The notes under the pieces were generated by a model. The model was not told where the DNA came from, searched no databases, and was given only the letters and a program-made list of their open reading frames with translations. The translations under genes were made by a program, and so were the position numbers. From contig JAZSAS010000063.1 in assembly GCA_045602005.1 (NCBI GenBank), positions 1 to 42,170 of the forward strand: a DNA stretch of 42,170 nucleotides. Direction: 5' to 3'. This DNA is from UMGS755 sp045602005 (lineage in GTDB: Bacteria > Bacillota > Clostridia > UBA1381 > UBA9506). Below are positions 33,715 through 41,007 of the stretch, in pieces; within the stretch, counting starts at the first letter, position 1; the number at the start of each line of letters is the position of its first letter.

Positions 33715-34538
33715 TTGTAAACAACCTCAAATACCAGTAAGAAATAATATACCAGGGGTGCGATAAAAATCAGGCTGTCAATCCGGTCTAAAATTCCGCC
33801 ATGACCGGGAATCAAATTCCCGAAGTCTTTTTTATTACACTCCCGTTTAATCACCGATGCCGATAAATCACCAAACTGAGCAAGCACACCACAAAGCAAG
33901 GCAAGAAACATAAGCATCAGGTAGTTCACTGAATAATTAAAGAAATAAGATATCAATAGGCCATAAACCAAAAACGTCACCACGGCACCAACCACAGCAC
34001 CAATGGCTCCCTCCACTGTCTTTTTAGGGCTCACACTGGGAATCAGTTTATGCCGGCCGAACAGAGTGCCGGCAAAAAAAGCGAAGGTGTCTGGCATCCA
34101 GGCGCCTAAGAAAACAAGGAAAACAAGAGCCAAGCCGTGGTCCAGCATGCGGATGTAGGTCAGGTGCAAAGGCAGAAACACCCCGTATATCAGCATAAAA
34201 AAGCCTTGAGTGACATTTGGAAACTTAACCGTGTCATGAAACAAAACCGAGCCGATTAAAAGCAACATCAAATAAGCGACCAAAAGAAAGGGCACCGGCC
34301 CCTGCAGTGTGCTGGGATAAATCAAAGGTGTTGCCAGAAAAATCAGAGCAAACACATAATCTAAAACAACAATCTGCCACTTGGTTTCCACACCGAAGGT
34401 TACATGCAATTCATGCAATGCCAACAGGCAGGCGATTGCAACGGCAATGTGAAAAACAATTGGCGGTGCAAAGGTGAATCCCAATACAACGGCAGCACCA
34501 ATCACGCCGCTGAGTATACGTATTTGTAACTTTGACAC
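33711..34538 (-). CDS. cdsA: Phosphatidate cytidylyltransferase
   Basis: This 275-residue membrane enzyme makes CDP-diacylglycerol, the precursor of anionic phospholipids. About eight hydrophobic segments are seen. The family signature near the C-terminus reads QFGDLSASVIKRECNKKDFGNLIPGHGGILDRIDSL, with the metal-binding aspartates. The start codon is GTG 34538, with AGGGGC 7 bases before it; an ATG one base upstream is out of frame. It overlaps dxr by 4 bases. Confidence 0.95.
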   Translation of the reverse strand: MSKLQIRILSGVIGAAVVLGFTFAPPIVFHIAVAIACLLALHELHVTFGVETKWQIVVLDYVFALIFLATPLIYPSTLQGPVPFLLVAYLMLLLIGSVLFHDTVKFPNVTQGFFMLIYGVFLPLHLTYIRMLDHGLALVFLVFLGAWMPDTFAFFAGTLFGRHKLIPSVSPKKTVEGAIGAVVGAVVTFLVYGLLISYFFNYSVNYLMLMFLALLCGVLAQFGDLSASVIKRECNKKDFGNLIPGHGGILDRIDSLIFIAPLVYYFLLVFEVVYK

Positions 34539-34583
34539 ATTTGTTGCCCCTTTCCTCTTTGCTGTGTGGCTTAAATATAAACC

Positions 34584-35339
34584 CTATCTGCCACCGAAAC
34601 GTCTGTTACGGTTTTGATAGTCGATGATTGCCTGGGTGAAATTCTGGGTGGTAAAATCCGGCCAGTTAATATCTGAAAACCAGAATTCACTGTATGCCGA
34701 TTGCCACAACAAAAAATTAGACAGCCGAAGCTCTCCGCTGGGACGGATGATTAAGTCCACATCCGGCACCTCATCGGTATACATTCTCTCCGACAGCATT
34801 GCCTCTGTCACGTCACCGGGCTTAAGATTCCCTTCCCAGACGTTTTGGCACAGCTGATTCACCGCCCGGACAATTTCCTGACGGCCGCCGTAGTTAATAG
34901 CGAGATAGAGCACCATGCCATCTCTATCTTTTGTATAGTCCTCAATGGCATCAATTTCCCGGTTAATTTCATCCGAAAGGGCGCTGCGGTCACCAATAAC
35001 ACGAATCACCACTTTCTTGCCTGCCAGCTGGTCACGGTCACGCAAATAATCTAAAAGTAGCTGCATCAGTGCATCCACTTCCTCTTTGGGCCGTTTCCAG
35101 TTCTCCGTACTAAAAGCATAAGCCGTTATGTACCGGATGCCCATTTCTCCTGCAAACTCGGTAATGGTTTTCAGGTTTTGAGCACCCGCCCGGTGTCCGG
35201 CACTGCGGGGCAGGCCACGTTTTTGTGCCCAACGCCCGTTGCCGTCCATAATGATACCCACATGGCGAGGCAGACGGGTGGGGTCTACCTCCTGCAAAAG
35301 TCTTGCTGCAGGGCGAAGCCTGCTGAATCCTTTAAACAT
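34584..35339 (-). CDS. uppS: Undecaprenyl diphosphate synthase (isoprenyl transferase)
   Basis: This 251-residue cis-prenyltransferase makes the C55 lipid carrier for cell wall synthesis. HVGIIMDGNGRWAQKRGLPRSAGHRAGAQNL is the substrate loop with the essential aspartate. Then come YAFSTENWKRPKEEVDALM, YLAINYGGRQEI, and DVDLIIRPSGELRLSNFLLWQSAYSEFWF at the end. ATG 35339 has AAGGGGA upstream; a longer frame adds 19 residues that overlap frr and are not conserved. Confidence 0.96.
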   Translation of the reverse strand: MFKGFSRLRPAARLLQEVDPTRLPRHVGIIMDGNGRWAQKRGLPRSAGHRAGAQNLKTITEFAGEMGIRYITAYAFSTENWKRPKEEVDALMQLLLDYLRDRDQLAGKKVVIRVIGDRSALSDEINREIDAIEDYTKDRDGMVLYLAINYGGRQEIVRAVNQLCQNVWEGNLKPGDVTEAMLSERMYTDEVPDVDLIIRPSGELRLSNFLLWQSAYSEFWFSDINWPDFTTQNFTQAIIDYQNRNRRFGGR

Positions 35340-35349
35340 ATATTTCCCC

Positions 35350-35895
35350 TTAGATTTCCATAATTTCCTTATCTTTTTTCGCTGCAATAGCGTCAATATC
35401 TTTAATGTATTGGTCTGTCAGCTTCTGAATGTCAGTCTCAGCACCTTTTAAATCATCCTCGGTAATCTCGCCCTTTTTCTTCTGTGCCTTAAAGGCCTCT
35501 AAAGCATCACGGCGAATGTTGCGGATAACAACCTTTGCCTCCTCAGCACGCTTGGAAATGCCCTTGACCAATTCTTTACGGCGTTCCTCAGTCAGTGCCG
35601 GGAAATTAATGCGAATGGCTTTTCCGTCATTGTTCGGTGTGAGACCTAAGTCAGATTTTAAAATTGCTTTTTCAATTTCACCTAAAATAGAACCATCCCA
35701 AGGCTGAATAACCAGCATTCTTGCCTCCGGTACAGAAACAGAACCCACCTGAGGAATCGGTGTTGGTGTTCCGTAGTAATCCACTGTGATTTTATCAAGC
35801 AACGCCGGATTCGCACGACCTGCCCGAATGGCTGCATAATCATTTTCCAAAGCCTGAATGGCTTTATTCATTTTACCCTTTACTTCCTCGTACAT
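35350..35895 (-). CDS. frr: Ribosome recycling factor
   Basis: This 181-residue protein splits post-termination ribosomes together with EF-G. YEEVKGKMNKAIQALENDYAAIRAGRANPALLDKITVDYYGTPTPIPQVGSVSVPEARMLVIQPWD is the classic N-terminal part, and RRDALEAFKAQKKKGEITEDDLKGAETDIQKLTDQYIKDID is the long helix. Length is normal. GAAAGGACGG precedes the ATG. It directly follows pyrH. Confidence 0.97.
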   Translation of the reverse strand: MYEEVKGKMNKAIQALENDYAAIRAGRANPALLDKITVDYYGTPTPIPQVGSVSVPEARMLVIQPWDGSILGEIEKAILKSDLGLTPNNDGKAIRINFPALTEERRKELVKGISKRAEEAKVVIRNIRRDALEAFKAQKKKGEITEDDLKGAETDIQKLTDQYIKDIDAIAAKKDKEIMEI

Positions 35896-35915
35896 AATAA
35901 ATCCGTCCTTTCTTC

Positions 35916-36626
35916 TTATCCGTTAGATACAATTGTGCCGATTTTTTCACCCTCCAGCACACGGATGATGTTCTGTGGATCATCAATACCGAATACTAAA
36001 ATGGGAATATTATTATCCATACACAAAGAGGTAGCAGTAGAATCCATCACGCCCAAACCCTTGTTGAGCACATCAATATAAGTCAGGCTGTCAAACCGCT
36101 TGGCATCAGGATTTTTAGCAGGATCGCTGTCATAAACCGCATCCACCTTTTTCGCCAGAAAAATGGCCTCTGCTTCAATTTCAGCCGCACGCAACGCTGC
36201 AGCCGTATCTGTTGAAAAGAAAGGATTGCCCGTTCCGCAGCCAAACACCACAACACGGCCCTTTTCCATATGACGAACAGCCTTGCCCCGAATGTAAGGC
36301 TCGGCAATCTGCCGCATTTCAATGGCAGTTTGCACTCGTGTGGGAACGTCCACCGCCTCTAAAGCACTCTGCATGGCCAGAGAATTGATAACCGTTGCCA
36401 GCATGCCCATATGATCGGCTCTGGTTCTGTCCATGTTACCGCCGCTGCGGCCTCGCCAGAAGTTACCTCCGCCTACCACAATGGCAATTTGAACCCCAGC
36501 CTCATTACACTGCTTCACAACCTGTGCAATGTTTTCCAGTGTTTCAAAATCAAGACCGTTACCCTTGCCTCCAGCCAGAGCTTCACCACTGATTTTAAGC
36601 AAAATTCTCTTATATCGTTTTGTCAT
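35916..36626 (-). CDS. pyrH: UMP kinase
   Basis: This 236-residue enzyme phosphorylates UMP to UDP. YKRILLKISGEALAGGKGNGLD is the ATP/UMP-binding start. IAIVVGGGNFWRGRSGGNMDRTRADHMGMLATVINSLAM and TGNPFFSTDTAAALRAAEIEAEAIFLAKKVDAVYDSDP are diagnostic. It is the first gene of the long minus-strand run and has its own promoter. rpsB and tsf, usually directly upstream, are not present. Confidence 0.97.
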   Translation of the reverse strand: MTKRYKRILLKISGEALAGGKGNGLDFETLENIAQVVKQCNEAGVQIAIVVGGGNFWRGRSGGNMDRTRADHMGMLATVINSLAMQSALEAVDVPTRVQTAIEMRQIAEPYIRGKAVRHMEKGRVVVFGCGTGNPFFSTDTAAALRAAEIEAEAIFLAKKVDAVYDSDPAKNPDAKRFDSLTYIDVLNKGLGVMDSTATSLCMDNNIPILVFGIDDPQNIIRVLEGEKIGTIVSNG

Positions 36627-36677
36627 TTGAAACCTCCATAGCCCTAGGGCTTATTATGTATATGATTCATCTATTTC

Positions 36678-36706
36678 ATTATATATTGTTTTCAGCTAAT
36701 ATTCAA
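36678..36706 (-). promoter_or_regulatory. Sigma-A promoter of pyrH and the long housekeeping run
   Basis: On the minus strand TTGAAT (36706-36701) and TATAAT (36683-36678) have a 17-base spacer. The leader to the pyrH ATG is about 45 bases and holds GGAGG. Confidence 0.78.
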
Positions 36707-36941
36707 GTAGTATTCAAAAAAATATCCGCAGAAGCGCTCTTTTTCTTCATTTTCCGGGGGTGGTAAAAAATAGAAGTTATTAACATTTTCAACAGGGTTA
36801 TTAACAGATTTTCTTTAAATAACCGCATAAAATAGGCATTTTCTCTCTTTTTTTGTTAAAAACCCAAGGAAAGGCTGTTGATAACTTTTTGTAATTGGTA
36901 ATTTTTTCAAACACTCCACTAATGCCTTTATTAAGCCATTT
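36707..36941. other. AT-rich intergenic region with DnaA-box-like 9-mers
   Basis: Three near-DnaA-box 9-mers are seen: TTATTAACA at 36777-36785 and 36798-36806 (plus, 21 bases apart) and TTATCAACA at 36884-36876 (minus). The region is otherwise T-rich. No gene and no clear terminator for the GtrA unit was found. Confidence 0.35.
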
Positions 36942-37409
36942 TCACTTTTTTTCACCAAACACCCACAAACGATTCCCGAAGAAATTCACCGCCCAGGAAA
37001 AGGGGGTTGCTGTTAATTTACAAAGCAATACACCCAAATCACCGGTGAATGCAAAGGGAATGCCCACACCGGCCAGCAATTTATTCACCAAATCGTGAAG
37101 GAAAATGATATCATGAAAAAGATTCAGGCACAAAAGTGTCACTCCTAATGACAAAAGGTTCACCACAATAAACCGCATCACTTCTCTGCCCTGTATGGCA
37201 CCGCTTTTCCGAAAGGTCCAGTGGCGGTTCATCAAAAAAGCGTTGATCATCGAAATTCCAGTAGCAAAAACCTGAGCCAGATTTTTGTCAAAGTTTAGCA
37301 AGGAGAAAAACACGAAAAACGAACCGTAATCCAAAAGCGTACTCACGCTGCCCACCATGCCAAATTTTATAATCTGTAAAACATCACTTTTTCGCATTTG
37401 TAATTTCAT
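36942..37409 (-). CDS. GtrA family membrane protein
   Basis: This 155-residue protein has four hydrophobic segments with the GtrA pattern: IIKFGMVGSVSTLLDYGSFFVF, VFATGISMINAFLMNRHWTFRKS (N-x-x-x-N-R-x-W-T-F) and a C-terminal AVNFFGNRLWVFGEKK, where the N-x-x-x-x-W-V-F echo is typical. GtrA proteins are thought to help move polyprenyl-linked sugars across the membrane. The gene overlaps the preceding glycosyltransferase by 26 bases, so the two are coupled and probably work together. ATG 37409 has GAAGGGA upstream; ATG 37397 is an alternative. Confidence 0.9.
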   Translation of the reverse strand: MKLQMRKSDVLQIIKFGMVGSVSTLLDYGSFFVFFSLLNFDKNLAQVFATGISMINAFLMNRHWTFRKSGAIQGREVMRFIVVNLLSLGVTLLCLNLFHDIIFLHDLVNKLLAGVGIPFAFTGDLGVLLCKLTATPFSWAVNFFGNRLWVFGEKK

Positions 37410-38340
37410 CTGTAAATCCCTTCTTTTCCCGTATCACATATAGCGGTCGATTTTTGGATTCATCGTAAATTCTACCAATGTATTCGCCAATAATGCCCAG
37501 CATCATCAGCACCACGCCGTTAAAAATCAGCGAAATAGAAAGCGTTGATGCCCAACCGGAAACTGTCTGGTGGGCAAACAACTTCAACCAGATAACAACC
37601 ATAAGATAAATAAAGCTGAAAAACGAAACAATAAAACCAAGATACGTGGCCAGCCGCAGAGGTTTATAGGAAAAAGTCGTAATACCATCAATAGCAAATT
37701 TTAACATTTTCCTAAAGGGATATTTGGTCTCGCCGGCAAACCGCTCCTGCCGATGGAACCGCACCGCCGTTTGACGAAAACCCACCCAGCTGACAAGACC
37801 ACGAACATATCGGTTTTTTTCTGTTAAAGAACTGAGCACATCACAAACCTTCCGGTCAATTAATCGGAAATCACCGGTATCTACGGGAATATCCACGTTT
37901 GTCATGCTTTTTAACAGTCGATAAAAGAGCTTGGCGGTCAGCTTTTTAAAGGCGGTTTCTCCCTCTCTGGAAATCCGCTGACCATACACCACATCATAGC
38001 CCTCTTTCCACTTCTCAATCATTTCTAAAATAACCTCCGGCGGGTCCTGCAAATCGGCATCAATCACCACAACGGCCTGCCCACAGGACAAGTCCATACC
38101 GGCGGTAATCGCCGTTTGGTGGCCGAAGTTTCTGGAAAAGCTGATGAGCTTTACACGAGAATCCTGATCACACAGCCCACCGATAATTTCTTCGGTTTTA
38201 TCACGGCTGCCGTCATTGACAAAAATCAATTCATACCCTTCACCGGTGGTATCCATCACCGCTTTCAAACGTTTATAACTCTCTATAACAACCAATTCCT
38301 CATTATAAACCGGAACCACAACAGAATAGCGAATTGACAA
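37384..38340 (-). CDS. Family 2 glycosyltransferase, GtrB/polyprenyl-phosphate sugar transferase type
   Basis: This 318-residue enzyme has a GT-A domain: YSVVVPVYNEE, ELIFVNDGSRDKT, FSRNFGHQTAITAGMDLSCGQAVVVIDADLQDPPE (D-A-D-L-Q-D-P-P) and VVYGQRISREGETAFKK. Two C-terminal membrane helices follow (YLGFIVSFFSFIYLMVVIW and SISLIFNGVVLMMLGIIGEYIGRIY). This layout matches GtrB/ArnC/DPM1-like enzymes that load a sugar on undecaprenyl phosphate. The start is TTG 38340, with GGAGGGA about 6 bases before it; an earlier in-frame TTG at 38355 overlaps that ribosome binding site. Acceptor glycan unknown. Confidence 0.9.
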   Translation of the reverse strand: MSIRYSVVVPVYNEELVVIESYKRLKAVMDTTGEGYELIFVNDGSRDKTEEIIGGLCDQDSRVKLISFSRNFGHQTAITAGMDLSCGQAVVVIDADLQDPPEVILEMIEKWKEGYDVVYGQRISREGETAFKKLTAKLFYRLLKSMTNVDIPVDTGDFRLIDRKVCDVLSSLTEKNRYVRGLVSWVGFRQTAVRFHRQERFAGETKYPFRKMLKFAIDGITTFSYKPLRLATYLGFIVSFFSFIYLMVVIWLKLFAHQTVSGWASTLSISLIFNGVVLMMLGIIGEYIGRIYDESKNRPLYVIREKKGFTDEITNAKK

Positions 38341-38545
38341 AGCAAATCCCTCCAAATGCTACAGCATTTTGTAGCCTTTATATAATTTTAACATATTTTC
38401 TCCGTAATTTCAATTCAAATGTAAAGAACTTTCTTTAATTGGAATTTTTTTCAAATTACATTTATAATTTGACATTTTTTTCCACTTTTGTATGCTATAC
38501 TTTTTATAACACCGTCTAAACCAACCTTTTCACGGAGGATACAGC
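38341..38545. other. Divergent promoter region, glycosyltransferase / spoIIGA
   Basis: Very AT-rich. It holds the spoIIGA promoter (38469-38501) and the GGAGG site before 38546. A hairpin (ATGCT / AGCAT around 38356-38370) lies in the leader of the glycosyltransferase. No minus-strand promoter is convincing. Confidence 0.4.
38468..38501 (+). promoter_or_regulatory. Putative Spo0A-activated promoter of spoIIGA-sigE (21-base spacer)
   Basis: A perfect TTGACA (38469-38474) and a TATACT (38496-38501, with upstream TG) are separated by 21 bases, too long for unaided sigma-A. TTTGACA (38468-38474) differs by one base from the 0A box in the TTCGACA orientation and overlaps the -35. B. subtilis spoIIG is known for a similar long-spacer promoter activated by Spo0A~P. 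A weaker TATGCT with 16-base spacing (38491-38496) is an alternative -10. Confidence 0.65.
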
Positions 38546-39490
38546 ATGGAAATTAAGATATATATTGATATTTTACTGCTGGTTAATGTCATGTTTGACT
38601 ATTTGCTGCTATGGATGACCGGACTGTTGCTCCGGCAACGTTCTAAGCCGTGGCGAATGCCCCTTGCCGCATGCTTTGGAGGGCTGTATGCCGTTTGTGT
38701 GTTCTTTCTGCCCACATCTTTGTTTTACAGTCTGCCTGGAAAACTAGCCATTGGCGCACTAATGGTTGCCATTGCCTTTCGCCCCTGCTGTTTACGGGTG
38801 TTTATCAAATATATATGTGTATTCTATAGCGCTGTATTCATCTGGGGCGGGGCCGCTTTCGGTTTTTTTTATTTTTCCGACCTTGGGTCTTTTCTGGGCG
38901 CCGTATACCGCAATGGCACATTATATGTCAATCTGCCGGTCTACCGCCTGTTGCTTCTGACACTGCTCTGCTGGCTGATACTAAACGTGGCTTTTCGTTT
39001 AGGCGCACACCTTTCAGCCCAGAAAAAACAGCTAGTGCCTCTACGGATTTACTATAAGGGAAAAACCGCCCGACTGCGAGGATTTTACGACAGCGGCAAT
39101 CTGCTCCGTGATGAAATAGGCGGCAACGGTGTTATGATTGCAGAGTGGCAACGGGTGAGGCATCTCTTTGAGAACTTTGAGTCACCACAAAAGGCTGCAC
39201 AGGCAGAATCTGAGCTGGTTTCCCTCACCTACCGGACGCTCCAGGGAGAGGGACGTTTGACTGCCTTTTTGCCGGATGCTATTTTCATTGAACAAGGTCG
39301 CCGGCTCATTCAAACTAAAGCTGTCTATATCGCTCTTTGCGACCGGACACTGGATTATTATAATAATTGGGATACTATTTTGCCCTGGGATTTTGAAGGA
39401 GTGGAACACAGTGAAGAAACCTATAACGAAAAGACCGTGGATGAAAAAACTGTTGACGCTTTCTGCCGCAAAGGGAAGGCGGCTTTTTGA
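38546..39490 (+). CDS. spoIIGA: Sigma-E processing peptidase SpoIIGA
   Basis: This 314-residue membrane aspartic protease matures pro-SigE in the mother cell. The N-terminal half has five hydrophobic helices (IKIYIDILLLVNVMFDYLLLWMTGLLL first). The C-terminal half is the protease domain, with the active-site motif RGFYDSGNLLRDEIGG (D-S-G) near residue 185. The end VYIALCDRTLDYYNNWDTILPWDFEGVEHSEETYNEKTVDEKTVD is longer than usual and overlaps sigE. CGGAGG precedes the ATG. Confidence 0.93.
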   Translation: MEIKIYIDILLLVNVMFDYLLLWMTGLLLRQRSKPWRMPLAACFGGLYAVCVFFLPTSLFYSLPGKLAIGALMVAIAFRPCCLRVFIKYICVFYSAVFIWGGAAFGFFYFSDLGSFLGAVYRNGTLYVNLPVYRLLLLTLLCWLILNVAFRLGAHLSAQKKQLVPLRIYYKGKTARLRGFYDSGNLLRDEIGGNGVMIAEWQRVRHLFENFESPQKAAQAESELVSLTYRTLQGEGRLTAFLPDAIFIEQGRRLIQTKAVYIALCDRTLDYYNNWDTILPWDFEGVEHSEETYNEKTVDEKTVDAFCRKGKAAF

Positions 39491-40163
39491 ATGGCTTTTA
39501 GAAACAGACCAGCCGGTTTTGTATATCGGCGGCAACGAAACCCTGCCCTCGCCCCTCTCTCCCGACGAGGAGACGGCATTGCTGCAACAGTTGACACCGG
39601 AGGCAATACATATTAAAAAAACTCTGATTGAGCGAAATCTCCGACTGGTGGTTTATGTGGCACGAAAATTTGAAAACACAGGCATTAACATTGAGGATTT
39701 AATATCCATCGGCTCGATTGGTTTAATCAAGGCAATTAACACCTTTGATCCGAAGAAAAACATAAAACTGGCCACCTATGCTTCACGGTGTATTGAAAAT
39801 GAAATTTTAATGCATTTGAGAAAAAATCATAATTTAAAAACAGAAATCTCCATCGATGAGCCATTAAACACCGATTGGGACGGAAACGAGCTACTGCTTT
39901 CCGATGTTTTAGGCACAGACAGCGATGAAATCTCCCGCCGGCTGGAGGACGAAGTTGACCGCCAACTGCTCCACAGCGCTTTAGAGCGCCTGTCACAACG
40001 GGAGAAAAGGATTATGGAATTACGCTTCGGCCTGGGAAACGGTCACGAAAAAACCCAAAAGGAAGTGGCCGACATGCTGGGTATTTCCCAGTCTTACATA
40101 TCCCGATTAGAAAAACGCATTCTTCAAAGACTAAAAAAAGAATTTACAAAACTGGTGCAATAG
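39411..40163 (+). CDS. sigE: Sporulation sigma factor SigE (pro-SigE)
   Basis: This early mother-cell sigma factor is made as an inactive precursor. Region 2 reads LIERNLRLVVYVARKFENTGINIEDLISIGSIGLIKAINTFDP...KLATYASRCIENEILMHLRK, and region 4 is RIMELRFGLGNGHEKTQKEVADMLGISQSYISRLEKRI. The IDEPLNTDWDGNELLLSDVLGTD linker is SigE-specific. The start is open: GTG 39411 has AAGGAG 9 bases upstream (250 residues). ATG 39441 has no ribosome binding site, but gives an MKKL start and places YIGG at 28-31, as in B. subtilis. Overlap with spoIIGA is 80 or 50 bases. sigG, often next in line, is absent here. Confidence 0.95.
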   Translation: MKKPITKRPWMKKLLTLSAAKGRRLFEWLLETDQPVLYIGGNETLPSPLSPDEETALLQQLTPEAIHIKKTLIERNLRLVVYVARKFENTGINIEDLISIGSIGLIKAINTFDPKKNIKLATYASRCIENEILMHLRKNHNLKTEISIDEPLNTDWDGNELLLSDVLGTDSDEISRRLEDEVDRQLLHSALERLSQREKRIMELRFGLGNGHEKTQKEVADMLGISQSYISRLEKRILQRLKKEFTKLVQ

Positions 40164-41007
40164 TTTTTAAAATATGCTCTGCATACACATCCACCACATC
40201 AATATCTGTGAGATGGTAAAGCATTCTGGCACCTACAACATCTTCTATTTCGTTAAGAATCATGTGCCCGTTATGGAACATAAAATCAAAGCCGGCAAAA
40301 CCAACTGTAAAAAGGCTTGTCACCTGCCGAACTAATTGTTCTTCCTCCGGTGACAGACAATACCGCAGGGCACTGCCGCCCAAGCAATAGTTACTGCGAA
40401 AATCATTATCCTGCTGCCGGAGCATCGCCGCTATCACGGTTTCACCCACCACATATACCCGCAAATCCCTGCCCAACTCTGAAACAGGCTTTTGAAGCAA
40501 AAAGGTATCATGGGCATAACCTGAAAGCGTCTCTTGAAGAGACGCTTTATTTTCTATCCAGAGCACATCCTGGCCGCCATGACCATCTCTTGGCTTAATA
40601 ACCAGGGGAAAAGTCAGCTCTTCTGCCGCAGTCAGGGCATTGCCCCCATGGCAAAGCCGGCTCTCCGGCACAGGAATGCCAGCAGCGGCAGCCACTTGCA
40701 AGGTTCGTGCCTTGTCATTGGCAACCAGTGACAGGTGAGCATTGTTAAACACCTGAAACCCCATCAACTCCAATTGATGAGAAAACAGCGGCACATCGGC
40801 CCGCATCACAACAAAATCCGGCGTTCCTGCCGGCTGTCCGCCATAGGAAAGAGTTAGCCCACCAGAATCGGTGCCCCAGGAAAATTCCTCCAGATAACGC
40901 AGCAAGATCCGTGCACCACGTCGATTCATGGATTGCTCATAAAAAGTAATATAATGTTTATTGCGTTCTGCATCTTTTTTTCGGTATATCAGCCAACCCG
41001 TCAGCAT
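40144..41007 (-). CDS. ATP-grasp ligase-like protein, second of a tandem pair
   Basis: This 287-residue ATP-grasp protein has the RimK-like order: a preATP-grasp region (FVVMRADVPLFSHQLELMGFQVFNNAHLSLVANDKARTLQVAAAAGIPVPES), the lysine and glycine-rich loop in FPLVIKPRDGHGGQDVLWI (about residues 125-145), then LLQKPV, GRDLRVYVVGETVIAAMLRQ, and FAGFDFMFHNGHMILNEIEDVVGARML. The metal-binding segment is E-I-E where RimK and its upstream neighbour have E-V-N, so metal binding or activity may differ. It overlaps the upstream paralogue by 7 bases, and its 3' end overlaps that of sigE by 20 bases. The amide or peptide it makes is unknown. Confidence 0.82.
   Translation of the reverse strand: MLTGWLIYRKKDAERNKHYITFYEQSMNRRGARILLRYLEEFSWGTDSGGLTLSYGGQPAGTPDFVVMRADVPLFSHQLELMGFQVFNNAHLSLVANDKARTLQVAAAAGIPVPESRLCHGGNALTAAEELTFPLVIKPRDGHGGQDVLWIENKASLQETLSGYAHDTFLLQKPVSELGRDLRVYVVGETVIAAMLRQQDNDFRSNYCLGGSALRYCLSPEEEQLVRQVTSLFTVGFAGFDFMFHNGHMILNEIEDVVGARMLYHLTDIDVVDVYAEHILKTIAPVL

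Noticed and set aside
36707..36941. Region as a chromosomal origin because of DnaA-box-like words
   Set aside because: No dnaA, dnaN, rpmH or other origin genes nearby, and the 9-mers deviate from the TTATCCACA consensus; kept only as a possible DnaA site.
39421..39465. Repeat NEKTVDEKTVD in SpoIIGA tail as a duplication
   Set aside because: Only a five-residue echo in the overlap with sigE, explained by the sigE coding need in the other frame.
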